Below, piece after piece: positions 1 through 6,699 of a stretch of DNA of 10,653 bases. The notes under the pieces are model-generated. The model was not told the origin of the DNA, did no database searches, and saw only the letters and a program-made list of their open reading frames with translations. The position numbers and the translations under genes were made by a program. The DNA comes from an uncultured Thermomicrobiales bacterium. GTDB lineage: Bacteria; Chloroflexota; Chloroflexia; Thermomicrobiales; UBA6265. Every line of letters begins with the position of its first letter. The stretch's first letter is position 1. The stretch spans positions 1 to 10,653 of the forward strand of contig CADCWJ010000095.1 in the NCBI GenBank assembly GCA_902806365.1, given 5' to 3'.

Positions 1-72
1 CGCGAGGCCGCCACCGATGCCGCGGATCGGGGAGTCCGCCGCAGTGTCTTCCCCTGGCGATTGCCAAGCTGA
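1..72 (+). CDS. possible C-terminal fragment of a gene entering from the left edge
   Basis: Frame 1 is open from the window edge to a TGA at 70-72 and would end in ...RSVFPWRLPS. Third positions are G/C-rich, as in real genes of this window. The opposite strand is also open here: a GTG at 77-75 with an AAGGA-like site six bases upstream would start a leftward gene beginning VSQLGNRQGK. Both readings share the same wobble positions, so base bias cannot separate them. No family is recognisable in either. Confidence is low, and only the sequence to the left can decide. Confidence 0.25.
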   Translation, partial: REAATDAADRGVRRSVFPWRLPS

Positions 73-142
73 CTCACGGCGTTTCCTTATCCGACGGCAG
101 CCCTGCCGACAGATTATTCCCCGCTTCGACCTCTCTTCCAGG

Positions 143-223
143 GTACCCGGACCGGCGTGTACGAGCATCATTGACACTTGTCCGCTGTGAGCGTACAATC
201 CGACCGTACAGCGCAAAAAGTAC
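143..223. repeat. cluster of GTAC motifs around the promoter
   Basis: The palindrome GTAC occurs at 143-146, 159-162, 193-196, 206-209 and 220-223. The last three are followed by A (GTACA) and are spaced 13 and 14 bases apart. They lie across the -10 box and the predicted start of transcription. By chance a given tetramer should appear about 0.3 times in 81 bases. The arrangement suits an operator, possibly for the protein encoded just downstream, but nothing here proves binding. Confidence 0.35.
171..199 (+). promoter_or_regulatory. sigma70-type promoter of the helix-turn-helix gene
   Basis: The -35 box TTGACA (171-176) matches consensus perfectly. It is followed by exactly 17 bases and a -10 box TACAAT (194-199) that matches in five of six positions. 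Transcription would start near 206, giving a leader of about 80 bases before the GTG at 288. This is the clearest promoter in the window. The -10 box overlaps one of several GTAC motifs that could serve as operator half-sites. Confidence 0.72.
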
Positions 224-275
224 ACCCCGATTGTGGCGACAGACAGCGAAATAACCCCGGTCAACAATGGACCCG

Positions 276-282
276 AAAGGAG
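276..282 (+). promoter_or_regulatory. ribosome binding site that sets the GTG start at 288
   Basis: AAAGGAG followed by five bases and GTG. It lies inside the longer reading frame that begins at the ATG at 267, which argues against that ATG as the start. Confidence 0.65.
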
Positions 283-287
283 TCATC

Positions 288-818
288 GTGGAGTCCGAGT
301 CCCGAGACTACCAGGAGGTCATGGATAACGCGTTGCAGTTGGTGTACAGCCATCACCATCGGCTTGTGTCGCAGCTCTTGCCCGACGCATTCCGGTCGCT
401 GTCGCTGGATCAACTTCGCAACGGTCCGTTAGGCCAGGATCTCCTTCGCCTCGCCCAGCTGGCACGCGGCCAGAATCGGGAACGCAAGGAACTGGTGCTG
501 GAGGCGATCGAGTCGGTACTCCAGTTGCTCTTCTGGTCGGCCGCGGCTGACGATTACTCGGTGCCCCGCGCGTTCTGGGATACCGATCTCGGTCGCATGC
601 TGGCGCTCGCGAAATACCGGGCCTACGATCCGAGTGAGCTGGTCAGCATCGGTAATGCCGCTCAGCAGCTCGGGGTGACCCGGCCGACGATCTACCGCTG
701 GATGGACGACCGAACCTTGAGTTATGTCCGCGACGATATGAGCGGCCGGACGTTCGTCGTGCGACGCGACATCGACAACCTGAAACGGGTGGCAGCCGAG
801 TTCGCTGGCGCGGAGTAG
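288..818 (+). CDS. helix-turn-helix (MerR/excisionase-type) DNA-binding protein
   Basis: The protein has 176 residues from the GTG at 288. That start is chosen because AAAGGAG (276-282) sits five bases upstream; the in-frame ATG at 267 has no such site, and the ATG at 321 has AGGAGG only two bases before it. The first 115 residues are probably mostly helical and match no domain I know. Residues 119-140 (SIGNAAQQLGVTRPTIYRWM) form a clear helix-turn-helix of the HTH_17/excisionase kind. Residues 143-167 then resemble the wing and following helix (TFVVRRDIDNLKR). It stands alone with its own consensus promoter and is followed by a terminator, so it is probably a small transcription regulator, possibly autoregulated. 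Its targets are unknown. An excisionase role is less likely because no integrase or attachment site is nearby. Confidence 0.8.
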   Translation: MESESRDYQEVMDNALQLVYSHHHRLVSQLLPDAFRSLSLDQLRNGPLGQDLLRLAQLARGQNRERKELVLEAIESVLQLLFWSAAADDYSVPRAFWDTDLGRMLALAKYRAYDPSELVSIGNAAQQLGVTRPTIYRWMDDRTLSYVRDDMSGRTFVVRRDIDNLKRVAAEFAGAE

Positions 819-875
819 GCACGCGTGTTGCGGGCGACGGTGCCATAGGCAACGCCGGGCAGTGGCGGCAAAGGG

Positions 876-910
876 AAAGGCGGCTGGTGAGATCGTTCAC
901 CAGCCTTTGT
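876..910. terminator. bidirectional hairpin terminator between convergent genes
   Basis: GGCTGGTGA (882-890) pairs perfectly with TCACCAGCC (897-905) around a six-base loop. With a small bulge, AAA (876-878) can also pair with TTT (906-908). Rightward transcripts then read TTTGTGTTGTCCT. Leftward transcripts read through the complement of the AAAGGGAAA stretch as T-rich RNA. It lies between the stop of the rightward regulator (818) and the stop of the leftward alr (967), so it can serve both. Nothing else was found in 819-966. Confidence 0.7.
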
Positions 911-966
911 GTTGTCCTCTGGATGTGGCTCGTTCCCGATGGCGCCCGCCTGGGGCTGCGGTTGGC

Positions 967-2220
967 CTAGTGCTTCTCGACCGGCTCCCCAAGCAGGCGG
1001 GTGCCGTGCAAATCGCAGACATCGACGACGGCTCCTCCGCGGACATAGAGCCTGGGGATGCGCTGCGCCAGACCGGTCGCCATCTCGTAAGAGATCGTGT
1101 CAATGAGTGCAGCCAGTTCATCGAGGGTCGGTGCGCCATCGGTCATGGGCGTGCCATCGCCGACGATCGTGACTCGCGACCCCGGTTCGCCGGCGAATCC
1201 CGCTGGAAGCCCGATCACCGTCTGGTCCATCGAGACCCGACCCAGCACCGGAGCGGGCGCGCCGCCGACACCCATCCAGCCGAGTGACGAGAGGGCACGT
1301 CGATAACCATCGGCATAGCCGATCGGGACGAGCGCGGCACAACCGGCCGATGGCGCCAGATACGTCCGGCCATAGCCGACCGTGTCTCCCGCCTCCAGGT
1401 CGATCAGGCGAGCCAAGCGGCCATGGATCGTCAGGATCGGGCGCATCGGCTCGGGCAGTGGCATCGAGGCGTCTGGCCGGAGCCCGTACATTGCAATGCC
1501 CACGCGGACCATGTCCCGGTGAAGATCCGGAAAGCGAAGCGTTGCGGCGCTGTTCGCGATGTGCTCGGCAGGGACCTCAATCCCCGCGTCACGGAGGGAT
1601 GCGACGCAGCGGTCGAAGGTTGCAGCCTGTTCCATCGCGAACGTCGGGTCAGGATCGTCCGACGCGGCGAGATGGGTCATGACTCCGGCAAGCCGGAGCT
1701 CGGGATGGCTGACGATCGCCCTGGCGATATCGAGCACCCGGTCGGGAGTGGCACCGAAGCGGTGCATGCCGGTATCGATCTTGAGGTGAACCGGCACGGG
1801 GTTCTCCTCCTTGCGTCCCTGTACTTTGGCGTCCGCCGCGAGTGCATGCGCGAACGAGAGATCGGACACGACGAGCGCCAAGTCGTGCCCGATCGCGCGG
1901 GCGCGCTCGACTCTGCCAATCGCGCCAAAGACGAGGATGGGAGCCGCGATCCCCGCGCTCCGGAGCTGAGCCGCTTCATCAACGGTCGCCACCGCCAGCT
2001 CGTCGGCTCCAGTGGCGAGGGCTGCCCGGGCGATCGCTATGGCCCCGTGACCGTACGCGTTCGCCTTGACCACGGCCATCAGCCTCGTTCCCGCACCGAT
2101 CAGGCTGCGCAGGGTGACGATGTTGATGGCGAGGGCGTCGAGATCGATCACGCCGACGACCGGACGGCCATCCCACTGCCCGGTTATGGCGTCCAGCGGT
2201 CGCGTCGCAAGCTCGGTCAT
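967..2220 (-). CDS. alr: alanine racemase
   Basis: This PLP-dependent enzyme interconverts L- and D-alanine in the cytoplasm, supplying D-Ala for peptidoglycan. The 417-residue product is slightly longer than usual (about 360-390). The PLP lysine is K52 in AVVKANAYGHG. KIDTGMHRFG lies at 147-156, and R239 sits in VRVGIAMYGL, the arginine that contacts the PLP ring nitrogen. The second catalytic base is Y302 in PIGYADGY, on the C-terminal beta domain, and the conserved GRVSMDQ follows at 327-333. The ATG lies three bases after the TGA of the upstream CBS gene, so translation is probably coupled. It is the last gene of the minus operon and ends at the hairpin near 890. Family assignment is secure; the short N-terminal extension before VVGVIDLDAL is ordinary. 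Confidence 0.96.
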   Translation of the reverse strand: MTELATRPLDAITGQWDGRPVVGVIDLDALAINIVTLRSLIGAGTRLMAVVKANAYGHGAIAIARAALATGADELAVATVDEAAQLRSAGIAAPILVFGAIGRVERARAIGHDLALVVSDLSFAHALAADAKVQGRKEENPVPVHLKIDTGMHRFGATPDRVLDIARAIVSHPELRLAGVMTHLAASDDPDPTFAMEQAATFDRCVASLRDAGIEVPAEHIANSAATLRFPDLHRDMVRVGIAMYGLRPDASMPLPEPMRPILTIHGRLARLIDLEAGDTVGYGRTYLAPSAGCAALVPIGYADGYRRALSSLGWMGVGGAPAPVLGRVSMDQTVIGLPAGFAGEPGSRVTIVGDGTPMTDGAPTLDELAALIDTISYEMATGLAQRIPRLYVRGGAVVDVCDLHGTRLLGEPVEKH

Positions 2221-2223
2221 CTG

Positions 2224-2709
2224 TCAGGATTCCTGATTCTCGAGCGACGAAATCACACGAACGAGATCGGCTCGTGAGACAAGCCCGATGAGCTGTAACT
2301 GGTCATCGAGTACCGGCAGCGGGTTGACATTGCGGTCGACCATGAGCGTCGCGATCTCGGAGAGCGTCGCCGACGATCGGACGCTCACGACTGGCGCGGT
2401 CATCAGGTGACGGGCGTCGACGGCCAGAACGCGGCGAAGCTCCTCGTCGAAATCGGGACCGGCATCGGCAATGAAGATGGCATCGAAGAATGGCACCGGG
2501 GTCGGCACTTCGACATCTGCCTGCCGCACAATGAGATCGACCTCCGTGATGATTCCGATCAGCTCACCGTTTTCCACGACCGGCAGACCGGGCAGGCGGT
2601 GCTCGACGAGCAGCCGGGCGACCGTGGCGATCGAATCTTCCGGCGCGGCGAACGGGGCGTTTCGGCGCATGATCGCGGTGACGTTCGGATTGTCGCTGGA
2701 TTCTGACAC
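2224..2709 (-). CDS. CBS-domain pair protein
   Basis: A stand-alone protein of 161 residues built of two CBS motifs (Bateman module). CBS1 spans about residues 9-66 (LPGLPVVENGELIGIITEVDLI). A linker of about 30 residues (PTPVPFFDAIFIAD...) follows, and CBS2 spans about 99-158 (VNPLPVLDDQLQLIGLVSRADL). Such pairs bind adenine nucleotides (AMP, ATP, SAM) and usually sense energy or redox state, but no effector domain is attached. The start is a GTG at 2709 with a GAAAGGG about ten bases upstream. It lies between nnrD and alr; nnrD ends 36 bases upstream, and alr begins three bases downstream. What it regulates cannot be read from the sequence. The adjacent NAD(P)HX-repair enzyme makes a nucleotide-sensing role plausible, but this is inference. 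Confidence 0.9.
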   Translation of the reverse strand: MSESSDNPNVTAIMRRNAPFAAPEDSIATVARLLVEHRLPGLPVVENGELIGIITEVDLIVRQADVEVPTPVPFFDAIFIADAGPDFDEELRRVLAVDARHLMTAPVVSVRSSATLSEIATLMVDRNVNPLPVLDDQLQLIGLVSRADLVRVISSLENQES

Positions 2710-2745
2710 GAAGATCGAGCCCTTTCGTTCACCGCCAACCCGCCA

Positions 2746-3768
2746 TCAGGAATCCGAGAGCAGTGCCAGCTCGGAAGCGATCGCCTCCGGCAGGTCCGGG
2801 GCGATCACCCCGAGCGGGCCGAAACGCTCTTCGAGGCGATTGGCCGCGCGCGGTCCGACGTGCAACGCAATCATCGCGGCGTCGAGGGGCGACCCGACCT
2901 GCGCGGCCAGCGCTCCGATCGTGCCAGCGAGCACGTCACCGCTTCCGGCGGTCGCGAGCGACGGCGCGGCGAGGTCGGCGACGAGTGTCGCGGTCCCATT
3001 GGAGACTGCCGTGTACCCGCCCTTGAGCACGACAACCTGGTTCCAGCGTTTGGCGGCGTCGGTCACGCAGGCGACCGGATCCTTCAGGACATCGTCTACG
3101 GAGATGTCGAGCAAACGGCTCATCTCTCCCGGATGCGGGGTCAGGATGGCGCGCTGCGGGGGAATCCGTTGCCACCAATCCGGTTGGCGGGCGAGCCACG
3201 TCAACGCATCGGCATCGATTACGACGTGCAGGCCATCGTGGTCGAAGAGCCCTCCGCGTGCCGGTTCCGGAGCAGCGGTAGCTGAGGTCGTGGGAACGGC
3301 AAAGCCGATTCCACCGCGGGCGCTGGCACCTTTTTGCGTCTGGCCGAACAGGCCGCCCAAAAGCCCGTCTGTCGCCTCGTCGGCGCCGAGTCCCGGACCG
3401 ATCACGACAGCGCGGGACTTGGCAACCTGCTCGCCGATCAGCTCGTTCGCCCGATGCGCACCGCTCAGGGACTCGGTCTCGGGAAGCGGGATGTAGGCCA
3501 CCTCCGGGATCGCGGCGGCGATCGCGCCGATCACTCCCCTGCTCGTGGCAAGCATCACGATCCCGGCACCGGCCCGTCCCGCGGCGCGGCACGTCATTGC
3601 GGCGGCTCCCGGATAGGCAGGGGATCCTGCTACCACGACGACACCGCCCACGCCCCACTTGTGCGCGTTCGTGGTGCGTCGCGGAAGCGCCGCCCGTACC
3701 CGGGCTTCGTCGATGAATGTTGCGTCACCACTGAGGTCGGGTCTCATGGAGGATGAATCGTCTGTCAC
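2746..3768 (-). CDS. nnrD: ADP/ATP-dependent (S)-NAD(P)H-hydrate dehydratase
   Basis: The NnrD/carbohydrate-kinase-like fold repairs damaged NADHX and NADPHX, using ADP (bacterial type) or ATP. From the GTG at 3768 (AGGAAG six bases upstream) it has 340 residues; the ATG at 3747 lacks a ribosome site. Landmarks are HKWGVGGVVVVAGS (36-49), GPGLGADEATDG (125-136), VIDADALTWLA (183-193), the signature TPHPGEMSRLL (210-220), VVVLKGGYTAV (245-255) and GSGDVLAG (275-282), with D278 as the likely catalytic base. LHVGPRAANRL (302-312) closes the fold. The NnrE epimerase domain that is often fused N-terminally is absent; the 118 bases upstream are too short to hold it. Residues 141-180 form an unusual Gly/Ala/Thr-rich insertion just before the VIDAD strand. 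Start choice is fairly secure and family assignment is secure. Confidence 0.93.
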   Translation of the reverse strand: MTDDSSSMRPDLSGDATFIDEARVRAALPRRTTNAHKWGVGGVVVVAGSPAYPGAAAMTCRAAGRAGAGIVMLATSRGVIGAIAAAIPEVAYIPLPETESLSGAHRANELIGEQVAKSRAVVIGPGLGADEATDGLLGGLFGQTQKGASARGGIGFAVPTTSATAAPEPARGGLFDHDGLHVVIDADALTWLARQPDWWQRIPPQRAILTPHPGEMSRLLDISVDDVLKDPVACVTDAAKRWNQVVVLKGGYTAVSNGTATLVADLAAPSLATAGSGDVLAGTIGALAAQVGSPLDAAMIALHVGPRAANRLEERFGPLGVIAPDLPEAIASELALLSDS

Positions 3769-3886
3769 GCTGGTCTTCCTGTTGGTCAACGTACGTCCCA
3801 CCCACGCCGGATGAGTCCTCTGGATGTCGGTTCCACCGGGACCTTTGCGCTCCCAGGGGCATCTGCGCCGCGTACGGAAAAGGCCA
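3769..3886 (-). promoter_or_regulatory. spacer between acpS and nnrD
   Basis: This is one of the longer gaps inside the minus operon (118 bases). It holds the AGGAAG ribosome site for nnrD (3780-3775 on the minus strand) and the perfect palindrome ACGTACGT (3789-3796). The open frame that continues upstream of nnrD here reads as Arg/Pro-rich sequence without family features, so I do not count it as coding. I see no convincing promoter or terminator; a leader or an internal promoter remains possible. Confidence 0.3.
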
Positions 3887-4420
3887 CTACGAGTCGCCGG
3901 GTGGACGGGCCGCGAGAATAGTGGCGGCTGCCGGCGCGCGAGCGCGGTTGACGGCAACCACGAACGCCATCGCATCCGTCCGCGAATGCGTGAGGGAGAC
4001 GCTGAAGTCGGTCAGGCCGAGTTGATGGGCGCGCTCGGCAGCGCGGCCATGCAGGATCAGGATGGGTTTTCCGCGCCGGTTGGGGAGGATCTCCATCTCC
4101 CGCCACCGGATCCCGATGATACCGGTTCCAAGTGCCTTGGAGGTCGCCTCCTTGGCCGCGAAACGGGCGGCGAGCTCGTTGACCCGCCCCCGGTAGCGCT
4201 CGCGCTCGCGCTCGGTGTAGACACGTTTGAGAAAGCGCTCGCCGAAGTCGCGATAGGTGCGCTCGATGCGAGCGATCTCGATGAGGTCGACACCGATCGC
4301 GACCGCGCCCTCCTCTTCCGGATCAAAGTTTGGGCGGTACCAGCCTGGCCCGTCCCGAGGTTCGAGCTCAGGGTCGGCGGCATACCGGCGGCGGCTCGTG
4401 GAGGAGGTGGATTCGCTCAC
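3887..4420 (-). CDS. acpS: holo-[acyl-carrier-protein] synthase
   Basis: AcpS transfers 4'-phosphopantetheine from CoA to a serine of acyl carrier protein, activating it for fatty acid synthesis. The AcpS core begins at about residue 41 with AIGVDLIEIARIE, where D45 is the Mg-binding aspartate. RFAAKEATSKALGTG follows at 87-100, with E91 as the second metal ligand. FSVSLTHSRTDAMAFVVA (139-156) is the conserved C-terminal block. The GTG at 4420 overlaps the TGA of tgt as GTGA, so translation is coupled. From this start it has 177 residues, about 50 more than a typical AcpS. The first 40 are a polar, Ser/Arg-rich extension with no start codon nearer the core. A further Ala-rich tail of about 20 residues follows the fold. 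Family is certain; whether the extension is functional is unknown. Confidence 0.94.
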   Translation of the reverse strand: MSESTSSTSRRRYAADPELEPRDGPGWYRPNFDPEEEGAVAIGVDLIEIARIERTYRDFGERFLKRVYTERERERYRGRVNELAARFAAKEATSKALGTGIIGIRWREMEILPNRRGKPILILHGRAAERAHQLGLTDFSVSLTHSRTDAMAFVVAVNRARAPAAATILAARPPGDS

Positions 4421-5664
4421 GTCGACGCCACCGCGGTCGAGCCGTTGCGCGGGGCCAGCACGCCGGCCCGGCCACGCCGCTCGACCGGAACGTAGCGCGC
4501 ATCGAACTCCGCAAACGCGGAGGCGAACGTTCCGGCGTCGAGCGTCTTGCGAATCCGCTCGGTCTGCCGGGCCAGAAACCTGAGGTTGTGCAGCGAGGCG
4601 AGGCGCATTCCGAAAATCTCCCCGGCGCGGAAGAGGTGGTGCAGATAGGCAGCGGTGAAATCGGTGCACGCCAGGCAATCGCAGGTCTCGTCGACAGGGG
4701 CATGCATGTTCCGGAAGCGGGAGTTCGTGATCGTGACCCGGCCATCCGGCGTATAGAGCCCGCCGTTGCGGGCGGAGCGGGTTGGCAGCACGCAGTCGAA
4801 TATGTCGATTCCGCGGGCAACGCAGTGCCAGAGGTCCTCCGGTGAGCCGACGCCCATCAGGTAGCGTGGCTTTTCTCGCGGGAGATGCGGCGTCGAAATC
4901 TCGAGCATCTCGGCCATCACCGGTTTTGGTTCGCCAACGCTGAGGCCGCCGACGGCGCACCCGGCGACATCGGCGGCGGCAACACGTCGCGCGCTCTCGA
5001 TCCTCAGGTTCGGTTCCATGCCACCCTGCTGGATGCCGAACAGTACCGAACGGCTCTTCCCGCCTGCCTGGGCCTCGTAGGCGGCGACCGAGCGGTCAAG
5101 CCAGCGCGCGCTGCGCTCGGTGGCGTCGCGGATCGGGCCATGCTCGGCAGGGAGCCCAAGCACGTGATCGAGCTGCATCATGATGTCCGAGCCGTAGGCA
5201 AGTTGGAGCTCAACCGCCGATTCGGGCGTCATCGTCCATCGCGACCCATCGATATGCGATGCGAACGTTACGCCCTCCTCCCGGACCCTGGCATTGGCGG
5301 CAAGGCTGAAGACCTGGAAGCCGCCGCTGTCGGTCAGGATCGGACGGTGCCAGGCCATGAAGCGGTGCAGACCACCGGCATCCCGGATCGTCCCGACTCC
5401 CGGCCGCAGCATCAGGTGATAGGTATTGGCGAGCAGTATTGTTGCGCCTGTTCCGGCGACTTCTTGCGGCGAAAGAGTCTTGACGGTCGCCTGAGTGCCG
5501 ACGGGCATGAACGCCGGCGTCTCGATCATGCCACGGGTCGTCCGGATCCTGCCGCGGCGAGCGTAGGTGCCGGCGTCCTCGGCGAGCAGGTCGAACCCAA
5601 ACCGGCCACCGAGCGCACTCGATTCGGCCAGCGACGACGATGCATTCCGGACAGGGTTCACCAC
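4417..5664 (-). CDS. tgt: queuine tRNA-ribosyltransferase (tRNA-guanine transglycosylase)
   Basis: Bacterial TGT swaps the wobble guanine of GUN-anticodon tRNAs (Asp, Asn, His, Tyr) for preQ1, a step in queuosine synthesis. The 415-residue product has a TIM-barrel fold. D112 in TDSGGFQVFSL is the general acid/base, and D290 in GIDIFDCVLPTR is the nucleophile. FGIQQGG (209-215) and AVGGLSVGE (237-245) form the base pocket. C328, C330, C333 and H359 make the structural zinc site in the CxCxxC...H pattern. The start is the weakest point: GTG at 5664 (or 5661) lacks a clear ribosome site, and the frame stays open upstream to the tatA stop without another start codon. The first 22 residues precede the conserved domain. 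It overlaps acpS by four bases. No other queuosine gene is visible. Confidence 0.96.
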   Translation of the reverse strand: MVNPVRNASSSLAESSALGGRFGFDLLAEDAGTYARRGRIRTTRGMIETPAFMPVGTQATVKTLSPQEVAGTGATILLANTYHLMLRPGVGTIRDAGGLHRFMAWHRPILTDSGGFQVFSLAANARVREEGVTFASHIDGSRWTMTPESAVELQLAYGSDIMMQLDHVLGLPAEHGPIRDATERSARWLDRSVAAYEAQAGGKSRSVLFGIQQGGMEPNLRIESARRVAAADVAGCAVGGLSVGEPKPVMAEMLEISTPHLPREKPRYLMGVGSPEDLWHCVARGIDIFDCVLPTRSARNGGLYTPDGRVTITNSRFRNMHAPVDETCDCLACTDFTAAYLHHLFRAGEIFGMRLASLHNLRFLARQTERIRKTLDAGTFASAFAEFDARYVPVERRGRAGVLAPRNGSTAVAST

Positions 5665-5734
5665 ATGTGGCTCACGGCCGAGATGAGCGTACTCCGGATT
5701 GGACTGCGGCGGGAAGGGCCTGGAAACATCAATG

Positions 5735-6532
5735 TCAGGCCGACCGTTGGGCGTAGCCAGCGGCCCGCCGACGTCGCCGGGCGCGAGCGAGGGGATCGTC
5801 CACCACTGCCGGTGCCGGTTCGACCACTGCGCTGGCGACGACCGCAGGCGTCGTCGGCTGGGGGTCGCGCGCGAAACCGCGCGGGGTGCGCTCCCCGATA
5901 GCGGACGGCGTTGCGATCCGGGAGCGGCGGGAACGCTCGATCACGGCCGGCTCGAACATTGAGATCCCGGCTGCCGGGTCCTCGCGGGAGGCAACCGGGA
6001 TCGCCGGCTTTTTGCTGACGGTCGCGGCGGTCGCCGGTTTTTTCGTGGTTGATGCCGCTGGCGTCGTTGTGGCGTCGGTTGCCTTGGCGGCAGGTTTGGA
6101 GGCGGTGCTCGCGGTCGTGGCTTTCGTGGTCGTCGACTTCGGGGCGGTCGTCGTCGATTTGCCGCCGACTTTCGAGGTCGTCTTCGCGGTCGCCGGCGCT
6201 GTGCTCTTGGTCGCCGCGGCGGATTTGGACGTGATGCCCGGCTTGCGCGCAGGCGCGCCCTTCATCCCGAGATCCTTCTTGACGCTATCGGCGACAGAAT
6301 TGACCTCTTTCGACATCCCGCCGACCTCGCTCTGGATCGAGGAGCCGATATCCTTCGCCTCGGCGATCGTCTTCTCGAACTCGCCGGTCAGCTCGGCGGA
6401 CATCCGCCGGAAGTCGCGCACCAGCTTGCCGGCCTGGCCCATGACCTCCGGGAGCTTGCCCGGTCCGAAGATAAGGAGGGCAGCGATCGCGATGATCGGA
6501 ATCTCGAGACCGCCCACACCGAAGATGTTCAT
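5735..6532 (-). CDS. tatA: TatA/TatB-family Sec-independent translocase protein with a long low-complexity tail
   Basis: This is a component of the twin-arginine pathway that exports folded proteins through the inner membrane. A short N-terminal segment leads into one membrane helix (residues 9-23, LEIPIIAIAALLIFG). The hinge FGPGKLPEV (22-30) and an amphipathic helix (31-60, including GKLVRDFRRMSAEL) follow. The glutamate at residue 10 before the helix is more TatB-like, so TatA and TatB cannot be told apart here. After a second polar helix (60-90) comes a tail unusual for the family: residues 98-180 are almost only Ala, Thr, Lys, Ser and Pro. Residues 187-225 are more ordinary sequence, and the end is Arg-rich. 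The total of 265 residues is far above the usual 60-170. ATG at 6532 has GGGTGAG five bases upstream. It heads the minus operon; tatC is not in the window. Confidence 0.9.
   Translation of the reverse strand: MNIFGVGGLEIPIIAIAALLIFGPGKLPEVMGQAGKLVRDFRRMSAELTGEFEKTIAEAKDIGSSIQSEVGGMSKEVNSVADSVKKDLGMKGAPARKPGITSKSAAATKSTAPATAKTTSKVGGKSTTTAPKSTTTKATTASTASKPAAKATDATTTPAASTTKKPATAATVSKKPAIPVASREDPAAGISMFEPAVIERSRRSRIATPSAIGERTPRGFARDPQPTTPAVVASAVVEPAPAVVDDPLARARRRRRAAGYAQRSA
5993..6241 (-). repeat. Ala/Thr/Lys/Pro low-complexity coding tract
   Basis: This stretch codes for residues 98-180 of the TatA/B-like protein. It is made of irregular short units such as STTTAPKSTTTKATTAS and KPAAKATDATTTPAAS. 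The pattern resembles histone-H1-like or linker tails and should be unfolded and positively charged. It probably varies in length between relatives, because such tracts expand and contract easily. On the plus strand it appears as Val/Ala/Val-rich sequence, which is only the complement. Confidence 0.7.
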
Positions 6533-6699
6533 CGTTACTCACCCGGGTTTCGCGCGGTTCAATCAGGATCGTTCGATCGGGAGTGGTGGCAACGCCCAAT
6601 CCAAAGGGATCAAAGCGGGCAGCCGTGTCACAATGCTTTCAGCAGTATACGGCGTCTGGTCGAGATCGTGGGTGCGCCGTCGTCAGTCCGGAGTGCACC
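6533..6699. promoter_or_regulatory. divergent control region between the two operons
   Basis: Both operons diverge from here, so each must have a promoter in these 167 bases unless one lies inside a gene. The best candidates centre on AGTATAC (6644-6650). Leftward this reads TATACT, five of six matches to a -10 box, but without a good -35. Rightward TATACG (6646-6651) has GTGTCA (6625-6630) only 15 bases upstream. GTATAC is itself a palindrome, so the two promoters could share it. Evidence for exact sites is weak; evidence that some promoter lies here is strong from gene direction. Confidence 0.4.
6690..6693 (+). promoter_or_regulatory. ribosome binding site for the upstream pth start
   Basis: GGAG lies six bases before the GTG at 6700. 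It is better spaced than the GAGG before the ATG at 6784, and is the main reason for preferring the longer Pth. Confidence 0.5.

Noticed and set aside
95..108. CGGCA-GCCC-TGCCG hairpin after the possible gene end at 72, considered as a terminator
   Set aside because: The stem is five or six pairs and is followed by ACAGATTATT rather than a T-run. It is too weak to call.
178..432. Plus-strand frame at 178-432 overlapping the regulator gene
   Set aside because: It begins inside the promoter, overlaps the regulator in another frame, and is Arg/Ser/Thr/Cys-rich with no features.
967..2277. Long open frames on the plus strand opposite alr, including one of about 280 codons at 1423-2277
   Set aside because: They mirror the alr and CBS genes, whose active-site motifs are intact. 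Their products are Arg/Asp/Gly-rich with no family features, the usual shadow of high-GC genes.
2471..3496. A 341-codon plus-strand frame opposite nnrD and the CBS gene
   Set aside because: The product is Ser/Pro/Arg-rich without motifs, and the minus strand carries full NnrD and CBS signatures.
4420..4960. Upstream continuation of the AcpS frame to 4960 (an Arg-rich 180-residue extension)
   Set aside because: It lies wholly inside tgt, which is well supported. AcpS is best started at the GTG that overlaps the tgt stop.
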